Positions 7,540-16,560 of a stretch of DNA of 64,000 nucleotides are shown piece after piece (positions within the stretch are counted from its first letter, which is position 1; each line of letters opens with the position of its first letter). The DNA is taken from positions 1 to 64,000 of the forward strand of contig JBHJOB010000010.1 in assembly GCA_050330195.1 (NCBI GenBank). Reading direction: 5' to 3'. This stretch comes from JAHQVI01 sp050330195. Its GTDB lineage: Bacteria; Pseudomonadota; Alphaproteobacteria; Rhizobiales; Rhodomicrobiaceae. The position numbers and the translations under genes were made by a program. The notes under the pieces were generated by a model, which was not told where the DNA came from, did not search any database, and saw only the letters and a program-made list of their open reading frames with translations.

Positions 7540-8826
7540 ATGTCAAAGTCCATCAAGTCCGGCCTGACACGCCGGGGCGTCCTCAAAGGTGCGGGCGCAA
7601 TTGCCGGCGCTGCCGTCGGCGCGCGCGCGATCACCGGCTTCCCATACGTTCACGCGCAGGAGAAAGTGACGCTCCGCTATCTCGGGACCGCCGTGAACCA
7701 GTCCGCCGAGATTGCGAAGAAGTGCCTTGAGGATACCGGCATCACGCTTGAGTATATCCCGGTGACGACGGACGACGTCTCCCGCCGCGTTATCACGCAG
7801 CCGAATTCCTTCGATGTAGTGGATACGGAATATTTCTCGCTCAAGAAGCTGATCCCGTCCGGCAACCTGCTCGGCATGGACGCCACGAAGATCAAGAATG
7901 CCGACAAGATCACGCCGATCTTCACCGAGGGCAAGCTGGAGGACGGCAAGGTCATCGGCGATCAGGGCACCGCGCCGAAGAAGGTGTTCTGGCTCGAAGG
8001 CGCGGAATCCACGGAATTCGCCACGGAACCCTCCGGCTATATCTCCCTGATCCCGACCGTCTACAATGCCGACACGCTCGGCATCCGGCCCGACCTCATC
8101 GGCAAGCCCATCGAGAGCTGGACCTCCCTGCTCGACCCTGAATTCAAGGGCAAGGCGTCGATCCTGAACATCCCTTCCATCGGCATCATGGATGCCGCCA
8201 TGGTCGTCGAAGCCATGGGCGAGCATAAATATGGCGACAAGGGCAACATGACGAAGGAGGAGATCGACCTGACAATGAAGGTGCTGACCGAGGCCAAGAA
8301 ATCCGGTCAGTTCCGCGCATTCTGGAAGGACTTCAACGAGAGCGTCAACCTGATGGCGTCCGGCGAGGTCGTGATCCAGTCCATGTGGTCGCCCGCGGTG
8401 ACGGCGGTGAAGTCGAAGGGCATTCCCTGCGTCTACCAGCCGCTCAAGGAAGGCTATCGCGCATGGGCCGCCGGTTTCGGCCTGCCGAAGACGGTGTCCG
8501 GCAAGACAGCCGACGCGGCTTACGAGTTCATCAACTGGTTCCTCGACGGGTGGGCCGGCGCTTATCTCAACCGGCAGGGCTATTACTCGGCGGTGCTCGA
8601 AACGGCCAAAGCCAATATGGAGCCTTATGAGTGGGCCTTCTGGATGGAAGGCAAGGCCGCCGAGCAGGACATCAAGGGGCCGGATGGCTCGATCCTCGGC
8701 AAGACCGGCGAAACGCGCGACGGCGGCTCATTCCAGGATCGCATGGGCGCGGTCGCCTGCTGGAACGCGGTCATGGACGAGAACGACTACATGGTCCGCA
8801 AGTGGAACCAGTTCATCGCGGCCTGA
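7540..8826 (+). CDS. Periplasmic substrate-binding protein, PotD type, Tat-exported
   Basis: The 428-residue protein begins with a twin-arginine signal (TRRGVLKGAGAIAGAAVG followed by a hydrophobic stretch and a cleavage site near VHAQ), so it should be exported folded by the Tat pathway. The mature part follows the spermidine/putrescine-type extracellular binding protein pattern, including PTVYNADTLGI, SWTSLLDPEFKGKASILN and a C-terminal VRKWNQF. The polyamine-site acidic residues cannot be confirmed by eye, so the ligand may be another small nitrogen compound. It is second in the operon, 23 bases after the ATPase gene. Confidence 0.9.
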   Translation: MSKSIKSGLTRRGVLKGAGAIAGAAVGARAITGFPYVHAQEKVTLRYLGTAVNQSAEIAKKCLEDTGITLEYIPVTTDDVSRRVITQPNSFDVVDTEYFSLKKLIPSGNLLGMDATKIKNADKITPIFTEGKLEDGKVIGDQGTAPKKVFWLEGAESTEFATEPSGYISLIPTVYNADTLGIRPDLIGKPIESWTSLLDPEFKGKASILNIPSIGIMDAAMVVEAMGEHKYGDKGNMTKEEIDLTMKVLTEAKKSGQFRAFWKDFNESVNLMASGEVVIQSMWSPAVTAVKSKGIPCVYQPLKEGYRAWAAGFGLPKTVSGKTADAAYEFINWFLDGWAGAYLNRQGYYSAVLETAKANMEPYEWAFWMEGKAAEQDIKGPDGSILGKTGETRDGGSFQDRMGAVACWNAVMDENDYMVRKWNQFIAA

Positions 8827-8846
8827 CCGTCGAACAAAAACCAGAA

Positions 8847-8870
8847 GGGGAGGGCGCTTCAGCCTTCCCC
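8847..8870 (+). terminator. Intercistronic hairpin after the binding-protein gene
   Basis: Arms GGGGAGGGC and GCCTTCCCC (one G-U pair) enclose a six-base loop, 20 bases after the stop of the binding-protein gene. There is no long T tract. In ABC operons such hairpins usually stabilise the upstream message or partly terminate, giving more binding protein than permease; that role is inferred. Confidence 0.5.
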
Positions 8871-8891
8871 GTTTCCAAGGCAGGATGATTT

Positions 8892-9788
8892 ATGGCAGCC
8901 ACGCAGGACAATCCTCTGGAGCAGGGACCGCCCGCATGGGCGCAGGCTTTGCCGCTGGCCCTGGTCTTCCTGCTCTTCTTCATCGTGCCGCTTGTCCTGA
9001 CGGCGATCGTAAGCTTCTGGAACTACAACGAATATCAGATCATTCCCGACTTCACCGCACGCAACTACATCGAGGCCTTCGAAGGCTGCCTTGCGGAACT
9101 GCCGGCCCTTTGCACAACGCTGAAGACCTACGTAACCACGATCCGCATTTCGCTGACGGTCTGGGCCGTGACGCTGGTGCTTGGATTTGCAATTGCCTAT
9201 TTTCTGGCCTTTCACGTGCGCACGGTGACGATGCAGATCGCCCTGTTCCTGCTCTGCACGATCCCGTTCTGGACGTCGAACGTCATCCGCATGATTTCAT
9301 GGATTCCGCTGCTGGGCCGCAATGGGCTCGTCAACCAGTCGCTGATCGAGGCGGGCATCATCAGCACGCCGATTGACTGGCTGCTCTTTTCCGAGTTCGC
9401 CGTGATCCTCGCCTTCGTGCATCTCTACACGCTGTTCATGATCGTGCCGATCTTCAATTCGATGATGCGCATCGACCGGGCGCTCATCGAAGCCGCCTAC
9501 GACGCGGGCGCGACCGGCTGGCAGACGCTATGGAACGTTATCATTCCGCTCGCCAAGCCCGGCATCATCATCGGCTCGATCTTCGTGATCACCATCGTCA
9601 TGGGCGACTTCATCACCATCGGCGTCATGGGCGGCCAGCAGATCGCCTCGGCGGGCAAGCTGATCAACACGCATATGGGCGCGCTGCAATTCCCGCCCGC
9701 CGCCGCGCACGCGGTCATCCTGCTCGTGACGGTGCTGCTGATCATCTGGGGACTGACGCGGATCGTCGACATCCGCAAGGAGCTTTGA
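8892..9788 (+). CDS. ABC importer permease, PotB type
   Basis: This 298-residue inner-membrane protein has about six hydrophobic segments, the first near residues 18-40. It has a family-typical cytoplasmic coupling motif (EAAYDAGATGWQTLWNVIIPLAKPGI, the EAA loop) near residue 200. It forms the transmembrane channel with the next gene product. The start ATG follows a short AGGATG-type ribosome binding site. Family assignment is firm; substrate is not. Confidence 0.92.
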   Translation: MAATQDNPLEQGPPAWAQALPLALVFLLFFIVPLVLTAIVSFWNYNEYQIIPDFTARNYIEAFEGCLAELPALCTTLKTYVTTIRISLTVWAVTLVLGFAIAYFLAFHVRTVTMQIALFLLCTIPFWTSNVIRMISWIPLLGRNGLVNQSLIEAGIISTPIDWLLFSEFAVILAFVHLYTLFMIVPIFNSMMRIDRALIEAAYDAGATGWQTLWNVIIPLAKPGIIIGSIFVITIVMGDFITIGVMGGQQIASAGKLINTHMGALQFPPAAAHAVILLVTVLLIIWGLTRIVDIRKEL

Positions 9789-9791
9789 GCC

Positions 9792-10670
9792 ATGAGTGAG
9801 CGACGCACTGCCAGCTTCTACTGGCTCGCCGCCCTGTTCACGCTGTTCGTGCTGTTCCTTTACGGGCCGATGATCACCATCGTGCTGCTGTCCTTTCAGG
9901 GACCGGATGGCGGCCTGACCTTTCCCATGAACGGCATGTCCACGCACTGGTTCGGCAAGCTGTGGGAGGAAGGGCTTCCCAATGTCGATATATGGGCGGC
10001 GTTCGGGCGCTCTCTCCGGCTTGGCCTCACCGTCACGGTGCTGACCGTCGTGCTTTCGATCCTCGCGGGGCTCGCCTACCGCAAGCGCTTCCGGGGATCG
10101 AACGCGCTGTTCTTCATCGTCATCGCCAGCCTGATCATGCCGTCCATCGTCGTCTCGCTGGGCATCGGGCTGGAGTTCCGGCTGATCGACGATCTGATCC
10201 GCGCCAACGCGCCCGCTTTCATCACCGACGGTTACACGACCGCGATGGGCCTGTTCACCTCCGGCATCGGCGCGCATCTCACCTGGACGCTGCCATTCGG
10301 CCTGCTGATCATGTTCGCGATCTTCAACCGCTTTGACGGGCGTTTCGAGGAAGCGGCGCGCGATCTGGGAGCCAATCCGTGGCAGGCTTTCCGCCATGTC
10401 GTGCTGCCGATCATCGGCCCGAGCATCATCGGCATCGCGCTGTTCGGCTTCACGCTCTCATGGGACGAGATCGCCCGCTCCAGCCAGGCTATCGGCTATC
10501 TCAACACCCTGCCGCTCGAATTGCAGGGCCAGACGACCACGGTAACGACGCCGGTCATCTATGCGCTCGGTACGCTGACCACAGCGGTTTCAATTCTGGT
10601 CATCGGCTCTTGTCTCGCGGCTATCGTCATGATTCAGTCGCGGCGTAAAGCGTTGGCGAAGAGCACGTAG
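9792..10670 (+). CDS. ABC importer permease, PotC type
   Basis: The second permease (292 residues) starts three bases after the previous stop, so it is cotranscribed and probably coupled. It has six predicted membrane segments and the EAA loop (EEAARDLGANPWQAFRHVVLPIIGPSI) near residue 190. The sequence FTLSWDEIARSSQ after the loop is typical of the PotC group. With the previous protein it forms the heterodimeric channel. Confidence 0.92.
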   Translation: MSERRTASFYWLAALFTLFVLFLYGPMITIVLLSFQGPDGGLTFPMNGMSTHWFGKLWEEGLPNVDIWAAFGRSLRLGLTVTVLTVVLSILAGLAYRKRFRGSNALFFIVIASLIMPSIVVSLGIGLEFRLIDDLIRANAPAFITDGYTTAMGLFTSGIGAHLTWTLPFGLLIMFAIFNRFDGRFEEAARDLGANPWQAFRHVVLPIIGPSIIGIALFGFTLSWDEIARSSQAIGYLNTLPLELQGQTTTVTTPVIYALGTLTTAVSILVIGSCLAAIVMIQSRRKALAKST

Positions 10671-10676
10671 AGACCC

Positions 10677-11375
10677 ATGCGGATCAATATCGTCAATCCG
10701 AACACGACCATGTCGATGACCGCGAAAATCGGCCGAGCGGCCGAGGAGGCGGCATCGCCGGGGACGCAGATCGTCGCGGTCAATCCCGCGCATGGCCCGG
10801 TCTCCATCGAAGGCTATTACGATGAAGCCATCTCCGTTCCCGGTCTCCTGATCGAAATCGCCAAGGCGGAGCAGGCCGGAGCCGACGTCCATATCATCGC
10901 CTGTTTCGACGATACCGGTCTTGAAGCGGCACGCTGCGTGGCCGCCTCGCCCGTCATCGGCATCGGTGAGGCCGCCTTTCATGTCGCCAGTCTCGTCGCG
11001 CACCGCTTCAGTGTGATCACGACGCTTTCGCGCTCGATTGCAGCGATTGAAACCAATCTGATGAAATACGGGCTTGAGCAGCGCTGCGGGCGGGTTCGCG
11101 CGGCGGAAGTGCCGGTGCTGGCGCTTGAAGACCCTGCCTCGGGCGCGCGGGAGGAAATCGCGGCGCAGATCGAGCAGGCAAAAGCGCAGGACCGCGCGGA
11201 AGCGATCGTGCTTGGCTGCGCGGGCATGGCGGACCTTGCGGCGGCTCTGTCCGCCGAACATCAATTGCCGGTGATCGATGGCGTTGCCGCGGGCGTCAGG
11301 CTCGCCGAAGCGCTCGCCGGGTTGGGACTCAAGACGTCGAAACGCGGCGCATACGCATTCCCCAGAGCCAAATAG
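10677..11375 (+). CDS. Asp/Glu/hydantoin racemase family enzyme, hydantoin racemase-like
   Basis: The 232-residue enzyme starts with MRINIVNPNTT, the characteristic opening of hydantoin racemases. Two catalytic cysteines lie at residue 76 (IIACFDDTG) and 181 (VLGCAGM), the same positions as in characterised rhizobial hydantoin racemases, where they act as the acid-base pair. Such enzymes racemise 5-substituted hydantoins so that a hydantoinase and carbamoylase can finish the conversion to amino acids. Neither of those partners is in the window. It lies 7 bases after the permease gene, so the imported compound may be its substrate. Confidence 0.88.
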   Translation: MRINIVNPNTTMSMTAKIGRAAEEAASPGTQIVAVNPAHGPVSIEGYYDEAISVPGLLIEIAKAEQAGADVHIIACFDDTGLEAARCVAASPVIGIGEAAFHVASLVAHRFSVITTLSRSIAAIETNLMKYGLEQRCGRVRAAEVPVLALEDPASGAREEIAAQIEQAKAQDRAEAIVLGCAGMADLAAALSAEHQLPVIDGVAAGVRLAEALAGLGLKTSKRGAYAFPRAK

Positions 11376-11448
11376 CTGCGCGGCATCGTTGTAGCGGTAC
11401 GGCTCAGGCGCGGCTATGATGGCTTTCCAGAGCTTCGCTGAGGGCAGC

Positions 11449-12063
11449 ATGGATCACCAACATCGCAGCAGCGGCAAGCCGCGCGTCTATATTGCCGGGC
11501 CAATGGTTTTTTACCCGAATGCGGCCGAGCATTTCCATGAGATGAAACAGATTCTCCAGGATACAGGCCTTGAAGGCTGCGCACCATTGGACAACCAGCT
11601 GGGGCTGGAAGGCGCGACGCCCGGACGCGAACTGGCCCGCGCGATCTACGAGGCCGACGAAGCGCTGATGCGCGACGTCGATGCGGCGATCTTCAATCTG
11701 GACCCGTTTCGCCGGGGGACCGAAATGGACGCTGGCACGGCTTTCGAGGTTGGATATTGCCGGGCTCTCGGCTTGCCCCTCGCCGGATGGACGACCGATG
11801 CCCGACCCTATCCGGAAAAGGTGCGCGATTTCATGAAGGAGGCCTACCGGCTCGATCTGCATGAAGGCGCGCCGAGTGCTTCCGGAGCCACATCGGGCGC
11901 ACTGCGGGATGCCGACGGCATTCTTGTGCATTCCGAAGGCCTGTATCAGAATTTGATGATCCAGATGGCTATCGAGGCGGCGGGCGGCGCCGTATTCGCT
12001 GCTCCGGACTGGCGGACGGCCTTCGGCGAGGCCGCGCGTCATCTTGCGAAGCTGCCGCTCTGA
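11449..12063 (+). CDS. Nucleoside 2-deoxyribosyltransferase-like protein
   Basis: This 204-residue protein contains KPRVYIAGPMVFYP near its start, then RAIYEADEALMRDVDAAIFNLDPFRRGTEMDAGTAFEVGYCRALG. That is the nucleoside 2-deoxyribosyltransferase fold, with the conserved Asp, Glu and GTxxExG-type segment that binds the sugar and holds the nucleophile glutamate. Such enzymes swap or cleave N-glycosidic bonds of (deoxy)nucleosides. I chose ATG 11449 (GAGGGC five bases upstream); ATG 11416 would add 11 residues. It may be last in the importer operon (a 40-base gap to the racemase gene). Confidence 0.82.
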   Translation: MDHQHRSSGKPRVYIAGPMVFYPNAAEHFHEMKQILQDTGLEGCAPLDNQLGLEGATPGRELARAIYEADEALMRDVDAAIFNLDPFRRGTEMDAGTAFEVGYCRALGLPLAGWTTDARPYPEKVRDFMKEAYRLDLHEGAPSASGATSGALRDADGILVHSEGLYQNLMIQMAIEAAGGAVFAAPDWRTAFGEAARHLAKLPL

Positions 12064-12138
12064 CAACAGGGGGCAGCCGGGATCCGTATGCTGAGCAATC
12101 AGGCCGGACCCATGTTTGCCTTGTCCCGTCTCGTCCTG

Positions 12139-13821
12139 TTACGCTGCGCGCACACCGGAAATGAACTGATCCATTTCCTGCTTCAGGCTGGATGCCTGTC
12201 CCGTCAATGTCCGGGACGCTTCAGCCACCAGACGGCTGGCATCGCCGCTCTTCTCCGTTGCCTTCGCCATGGACGACATGCTGGATTTCACCTGCTCGGT
12301 CCCGCGCGCAGCTTCGTGCACATTGTGCGCGATCTCCTTCGTCGCGGTGCCCTGTTCCTCAGCAGCGGCGGCAACGGCCGAGGTATTTTCCGTCATTTCA
12401 CGGACCATCTCGTTGATCACATTGACAGCCTGGATGGCGCCGGAGCTGACATTGTTCATTTCCTGAATCTGCTGGTTGATTTCCTCGGTCGCCTTCGCGG
12501 TCTGTTCCGCAAGTTGTTTCACCTCGGAGGCAACTACCGCAAATCCTTTGCCGGCCTCGCCTGCACGGGCTGCCTCGACCGTCGCGTTGAGAGCCAGAAG
12601 GTTCGTGCCGCGTGCGATGTTCTCGATCAGATCGGTGACCGAGGACACACGCTCGACCACGCCCGCCAGCCGGCCGATCATCTCGCTTGCGGAGTTCGCC
12701 TCTTTCTGGGAATCGAGCGCCAGTCTGCTCGTATTCGTGATTTGCGCGGCGACTTCCGAGATCGAAGCCGACAGTTCCTCGGCCGCCGCCGCGACGGTCT
12801 GGACATTGTGCGACGCCTGCTCGCTGGACGCGGAGATTCCGTGCGTCTGGTCCATGATGTCATGCGTCGTGGATGACAGGGCGTCAGCCTGAACCTGCAA
12901 TTGTTGGGCCTCCTGCGAGAGGCGTTCCGCAATGATGCCGACGCGCTTTTCGAACTGATCCGCGAGATCGTTCATCGCTTGCCGGCGCTCTTCGGCCGTC
13001 CGGATTTCCTGCTGCTTCTGTTCGGCTTCCAGCTCGCGCGTCCGGATGAGATTGTCGCGGAAGATCAGCAATGATTCTGCGAGCCGGCCGATTTCATCAC
13101 CGCGATCGGTCTGGTCGATCGTGACTTGTGTATTGCCGGAGGAAAGCGTGGCCGTGGCGGCGGTCAGCGCCTTCAGGGGCCCCGAAATCAGCACATGATT
13201 GAGAAACGCCATCAGAACGGCAAGCGCAAGGACGATGACCGTACCGGCGAGAAGCACGATTTCCATCGAGGTTAGCGCGCTATGCTGGTTGGCTGCGTTG
13301 ACGGCGGCGATGTTCCCCAACTCGTTCGCAATCTCGTCCAGCGGTCCGAGTACGGAATTGACCAGCTCGGTTCCCTCGCCTGTCATCTCGTAAGCTCGCG
13401 CCAGATCGACGGTCTCCAGCTTCCTCATCAGGTCGAGCTGGCGCTGAACAAAGCCGGTTCGCCATTCCATCCATTTCGATTGCGCTGTCTGCAGTCGCTC
13501 CTGCAGGGATGCGTTCTGCCTGCCCAGAGCCTCGCCGAGATGCTTGAAATAATCCTCCGCCGATGCATTCGAAGCTCCCAGCGCCTCAAGGTTGCTGCGA
13601 TCGCCCGTCAGCAGAAACGCCTTGATGTACTTGTTCTGCTCATGGACCTCGCCAACGAGTTTGGAGGCCTCCGCCACCATCTTGAAGGTCTCGCCGGTTT
13701 CGTCCACCGATTCCTGCAATTGCATGGCGCTGTTGATGCTCACCGCGCTCATGATCATTACGCCCAGCGCCAGTGTCGCAAAGGCCAGCAGGGCTTTTGC
13801 CGTAATGGAAATGTTCTTCAT
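12139..13821 (-). CDS. Methyl-accepting chemotaxis protein with CHASE3-like sensor
   Basis: The 560-residue receptor has TM1 at about 8-28, a helical periplasmic region 29-185 resembling a CHASE3 domain (AFLLTGDRSNL), TM2 near 187-210, a HAMP domain near 211-262, and a C-terminal MCP signalling domain with the conserved hairpin ARAGEAGKGFAVVASEVKQLAEQ that contacts CheA and CheW. The sequence ends soon after the adaptation region, without an obvious CheR-binding pentapeptide. It starts 18 bases after the stop of a secreted Cache protein gene, which is very likely its partner. Confidence 0.93.
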   Translation of the reverse strand: MKNISITAKALLAFATLALGVMIMSAVSINSAMQLQESVDETGETFKMVAEASKLVGEVHEQNKYIKAFLLTGDRSNLEALGASNASAEDYFKHLGEALGRQNASLQERLQTAQSKWMEWRTGFVQRQLDLMRKLETVDLARAYEMTGEGTELVNSVLGPLDEIANELGNIAAVNAANQHSALTSMEIVLLAGTVIVLALAVLMAFLNHVLISGPLKALTAATATLSSGNTQVTIDQTDRGDEIGRLAESLLIFRDNLIRTRELEAEQKQQEIRTAEERRQAMNDLADQFEKRVGIIAERLSQEAQQLQVQADALSSTTHDIMDQTHGISASSEQASHNVQTVAAAAEELSASISEVAAQITNTSRLALDSQKEANSASEMIGRLAGVVERVSSVTDLIENIARGTNLLALNATVEAARAGEAGKGFAVVASEVKQLAEQTAKATEEINQQIQEMNNVSSGAIQAVNVINEMVREMTENTSAVAAAAEEQGTATKEIAHNVHEAARGTEQVKSSMSSMAKATEKSGDASRLVAEASRTLTGQASSLKQEMDQFISGVRAA

Positions 13822-13839
13822 GCTGATGTCTTCGTTCTT

Positions 13840-14448
13840 TTAAGAGGTTGCGCGGCGTTTCATTTCAGTCAGATTGACTTCGACGGTTGCGGCGCCGATC
13901 TTTTCCCTGGTGGAAGGATCGGTGACGGTCATGTTGACCTGAACACGCCAGGTCTTCGTCGCCTCGTGGAATTCAGGTTTGTCGATGAAAACCGCATCCG
14001 GACCGACTTCGTACGTCTTCTTGAACTTGTCTTCGTCACCCTGCCAGTAGTCGCTGGTGGTGACGTTCTGCCCGGCATTGAGGCCGCGATTGTCGGTTAC
14101 GATGATTTCGGTATAGATCCCCTCGGATAGCGCCTGGACCCGAAGCAGGAAGACGGAAAGCGGGCTTGAAAGCCGGGCGGAAATCAGGGGCTGATCTTCG
14201 GCTTCCCGTTCCCTCACCCATTGCTCGTCGAGCTTCAGTATCTGGGCTTCGCTGATGCTGGCGTGTTGCTTGTTCTGGCCGTGGAGAGTGACGGCAAGAA
14301 TGGGATTGGCCATCCAGGCCCGCATCCTGTTGAGGAACGCCTCGTCTATGAATTGTTCGGCATCTATCGGGGATGATTCATCTGCTGTGGCAGAAGTAGG
14401 ATTAAGAAAAGAAACCGCCAACATGGCGCAAAACAAGGCCTTCAACAT
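13840..14448 (-). CDS. Secreted Cache-domain protein upstream of the chemotaxis receptor
   Basis: The 202-residue protein has a signal peptide (MLKALFCAMLAVSFLNPTSATA), then an N-terminal helix and a Cache core: IIVTDNRGLNAGQN, TSDYWQGDEDKF, AVFIDKPEF and a closing VNMTVTDPSTREKIGAATVEVNL. These follow the PDC/Cache sensor pattern that normally sits inside receptors between two membrane helices. Here it has no membrane helix, so it should float in the periplasm. It is first in a two-gene unit with the MCP. A ligand-presenting role is inferred. Confidence 0.8.
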   Translation of the reverse strand: MLKALFCAMLAVSFLNPTSATADESSPIDAEQFIDEAFLNRMRAWMANPILAVTLHGQNKQHASISEAQILKLDEQWVREREAEDQPLISARLSSPLSVFLLRVQALSEGIYTEIIVTDNRGLNAGQNVTTSDYWQGDEDKFKKTYEVGPDAVFIDKPEFHEATKTWRVQVNMTVTDPSTREKIGAATVEVNLTEMKRRATS

Positions 14449-14725
14449 TCACGACTCCCGGATTATCTACCAGAATGGCAGGCCGACTGGATCTTCCCCA
14501 ACACGATTACTGCGCGGCGCAGGAGGATGACCATGGACACAACTTCTTGTGACGAGCATACGTGCTCACCGTTGAATTGGCGTAAAATAAATTGTTTTAA
14601 TTCAATGGGTTCGGAATGTCGTCCTGGGCGTCGGGCGTCGGTGATTGCTGGACGCGAACCGGTACGGTAGACCGCGAGCGTGCCGCTCGTCTGGCCGCGC
14701 GGCTGCAGCGCGTCGCCGCGTCTGA

Positions 14726-16180
14726 TTATCCCGGCACTTGACCGGTCATCCTGAACAGCCCCCATCTGAGCTTGTTGTCCCGGGCCGAGCCCATCAGAAT
14801 AATCGCCGTCAGGCAAAGCATCAGGATTTCCGCGACCGGGGCGGCGAACCATATTCCCGGTTCGCCATAGGCGAAGGGAAGCAGAAAGATGAGCGGCGTC
14901 GCGAAGGCATAGGGTTTTGCGAGGCCGAGCACCGCCGCCCGCCCCGCATCGCCGATTGCCTGGAAATAGGTCGCGATCATCACCAGAGGCCCGGCGGCGA
15001 AGAACATGGCGAGCATCACCGGCATGATGCGTGCGACTTCGGCGGCGACCTTGCCGTCATTGACGAAGAGAAGGGCGACCGGATGGGCGAAGCCGATCAG
15101 AATGATCTGCACGGCGAGACAATAGATAGCCGCGATGGTCACGCCCATCCGCAGGCTTTCGTCCGACCGGCGCCACAGATCCGCTCCGTAATTGTTGCCG
15201 GTGATTGCCTGCAATGCGTGGGAAAGCCCGAGCAACGGCAGGAAGACGAAGGTCATGATGCGGGTAATGATGCCGTAGGCGGAAACGGTTACGTCGTAGC
15301 TGTTGGTCGCTTCAATCTGCAACGCGGCGATGACGGCGGCGGAAATCAGCGCGATGCCGATGAAGTTGAGGCTCTGCGGTGCGCCGAGCGCGAGGATCTG
15401 CCGCCAGCCTGTCATCGGGCTGTATCGCAGGACGGCGCTTGACCGGAGTTCCGTCCGCCCGCGCACGCGAAAGGCAAGAACGATGGAGAAGGCCAGCGCA
15501 CTCGCCATGACCGTGCCGAAAGCGGAGCCCGCGACGCCCAGTCCCATATGCACGATCAGCACGTAGTTGAAAACGATGTTGGCGAGCGAAGCCAGAAGGC
15601 TCATCCCCGCCATGAAGGCGATCCGGCCTTCGCTGCGCAGCGCATCGGAATTGACCGACAGCAGGAAGACGAGCGGCGCAAAGAGCACGGTGATGGTGAG
15701 GTAGGTATGGCCCATTTCGGCAAGCGGGGCCGAGCCGCCCGCCGCGAGAAGCGCTGCCTGCCGTCCGAATGCCGCAAACAATAGGACCAGACTGCCGCTG
15801 ATGGCGAGCGCCAGCCCGTGCGCCCCTGCGAAGATGGCGCGCGCCTCGTCGAACCTGCCGCCGCCCAGATGGCGCGCGATGAGGCTGGACATGCCGCTCG
15901 TGACAAGCGAGGTCAGGGCGACGATCATCATGTAGACCGGAAACATCAGTGTGACCGCGCCGAGCGCATCCGGGCCGACAAAGACGCCGAGGAAAATGGC
16001 GTCGGCGACTGTCATCAATCCGTGCATGCCCATCACGAGGATGATGGGAAGCGCAGTTCTTGCGAAGATGGGGCCAAGCGGGCCATGGGTGAAGGCGTTT
16101 CGGGGGGCGGCGTCGGACGACACGCGGGACTCCTGATTGACACGTTCGGCGGCAAAGGCGGGGCTTGCATGACTCCCCAC
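14726..16180 (-). CDS. MATE family multidrug efflux transporter
   Basis: The 484-residue protein has about 12 hydrophobic segments in two similar halves. Family landmarks include GPLGPIFARTALPIILVMG near the start, then MTVADAIFLGVFVGPDALGAVTLMFPVYM, and VSAYGIITRIMTFVFLPLLGLSHALQAITGNNYGA in the middle. It belongs to the MATE family, which exports cationic drugs or metabolites using sodium or proton gradients. The start is a GTG at 16178-16180 with no strong Shine-Dalgarno, so the true start could be some codons downstream. It is monocistronic by context. Confidence 0.9.
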   Translation of the reverse strand: MGSHASPAFAAERVNQESRVSSDAAPRNAFTHGPLGPIFARTALPIILVMGMHGLMTVADAIFLGVFVGPDALGAVTLMFPVYMMIVALTSLVTSGMSSLIARHLGGGRFDEARAIFAGAHGLALAISGSLVLLFAAFGRQAALLAAGGSAPLAEMGHTYLTITVLFAPLVFLLSVNSDALRSEGRIAFMAGMSLLASLANIVFNYVLIVHMGLGVAGSAFGTVMASALAFSIVLAFRVRGRTELRSSAVLRYSPMTGWRQILALGAPQSLNFIGIALISAAVIAALQIEATNSYDVTVSAYGIITRIMTFVFLPLLGLSHALQAITGNNYGADLWRRSDESLRMGVTIAAIYCLAVQIILIGFAHPVALLFVNDGKVAAEVARIMPVMLAMFFAAGPLVMIATYFQAIGDAGRAAVLGLAKPYAFATPLIFLLPFAYGEPGIWFAAPVAEILMLCLTAIILMGSARDNKLRWGLFRMTGQVPG

Positions 16181-16560
16181 GCCAAATGCGCAGAGAGTTG
16201 GAGAAAATCATAAGAAACAGAGCTTTACCGGCATTTATGAGGCATCTTGCGGTGGACGTCGGAACTCGGTGGCCTTTCTGTGGAGTGTGGTCATGACCTC
16301 ATCATCGGTTGCGGCCATCAGACGGCATCTCCGCAAGCCGATTTTCTTGCGACTGCTGCCGCATCTGACGCCAATGCATGAACAACACGGCAGGACGGCG
16401 TCTTATTCGGCGGAGCGGATAATTTTTTTCCGGGTCCGGCCGACGGCATCGAACATGGTCGCGGCTTGCCCGGTGCGCGGGAAACGGCTATGGCATTCAT
16501 CGCGGAAATCGCCGCCAGCCAGTGCGCGAGATCCCAGTCAGTAATTCGGATACACATTGA
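16181..16560. other. Divergent intergenic region without a gene
   Basis: Overlapping open frames on both strands exist, but none has a motif, plausible composition or a ribosome binding site. The region must carry the promoters of the MATE gene and the TauE/SafE gene. No hairpin with a T tract and no RNA gene is seen. Confidence 0.35.

Noticed and set aside
16269..16557. Open frames of 79-91 codons between the MATE and TauE genes
   Set aside because: Both strands open at once, no recognisable motif; likely promoter region.
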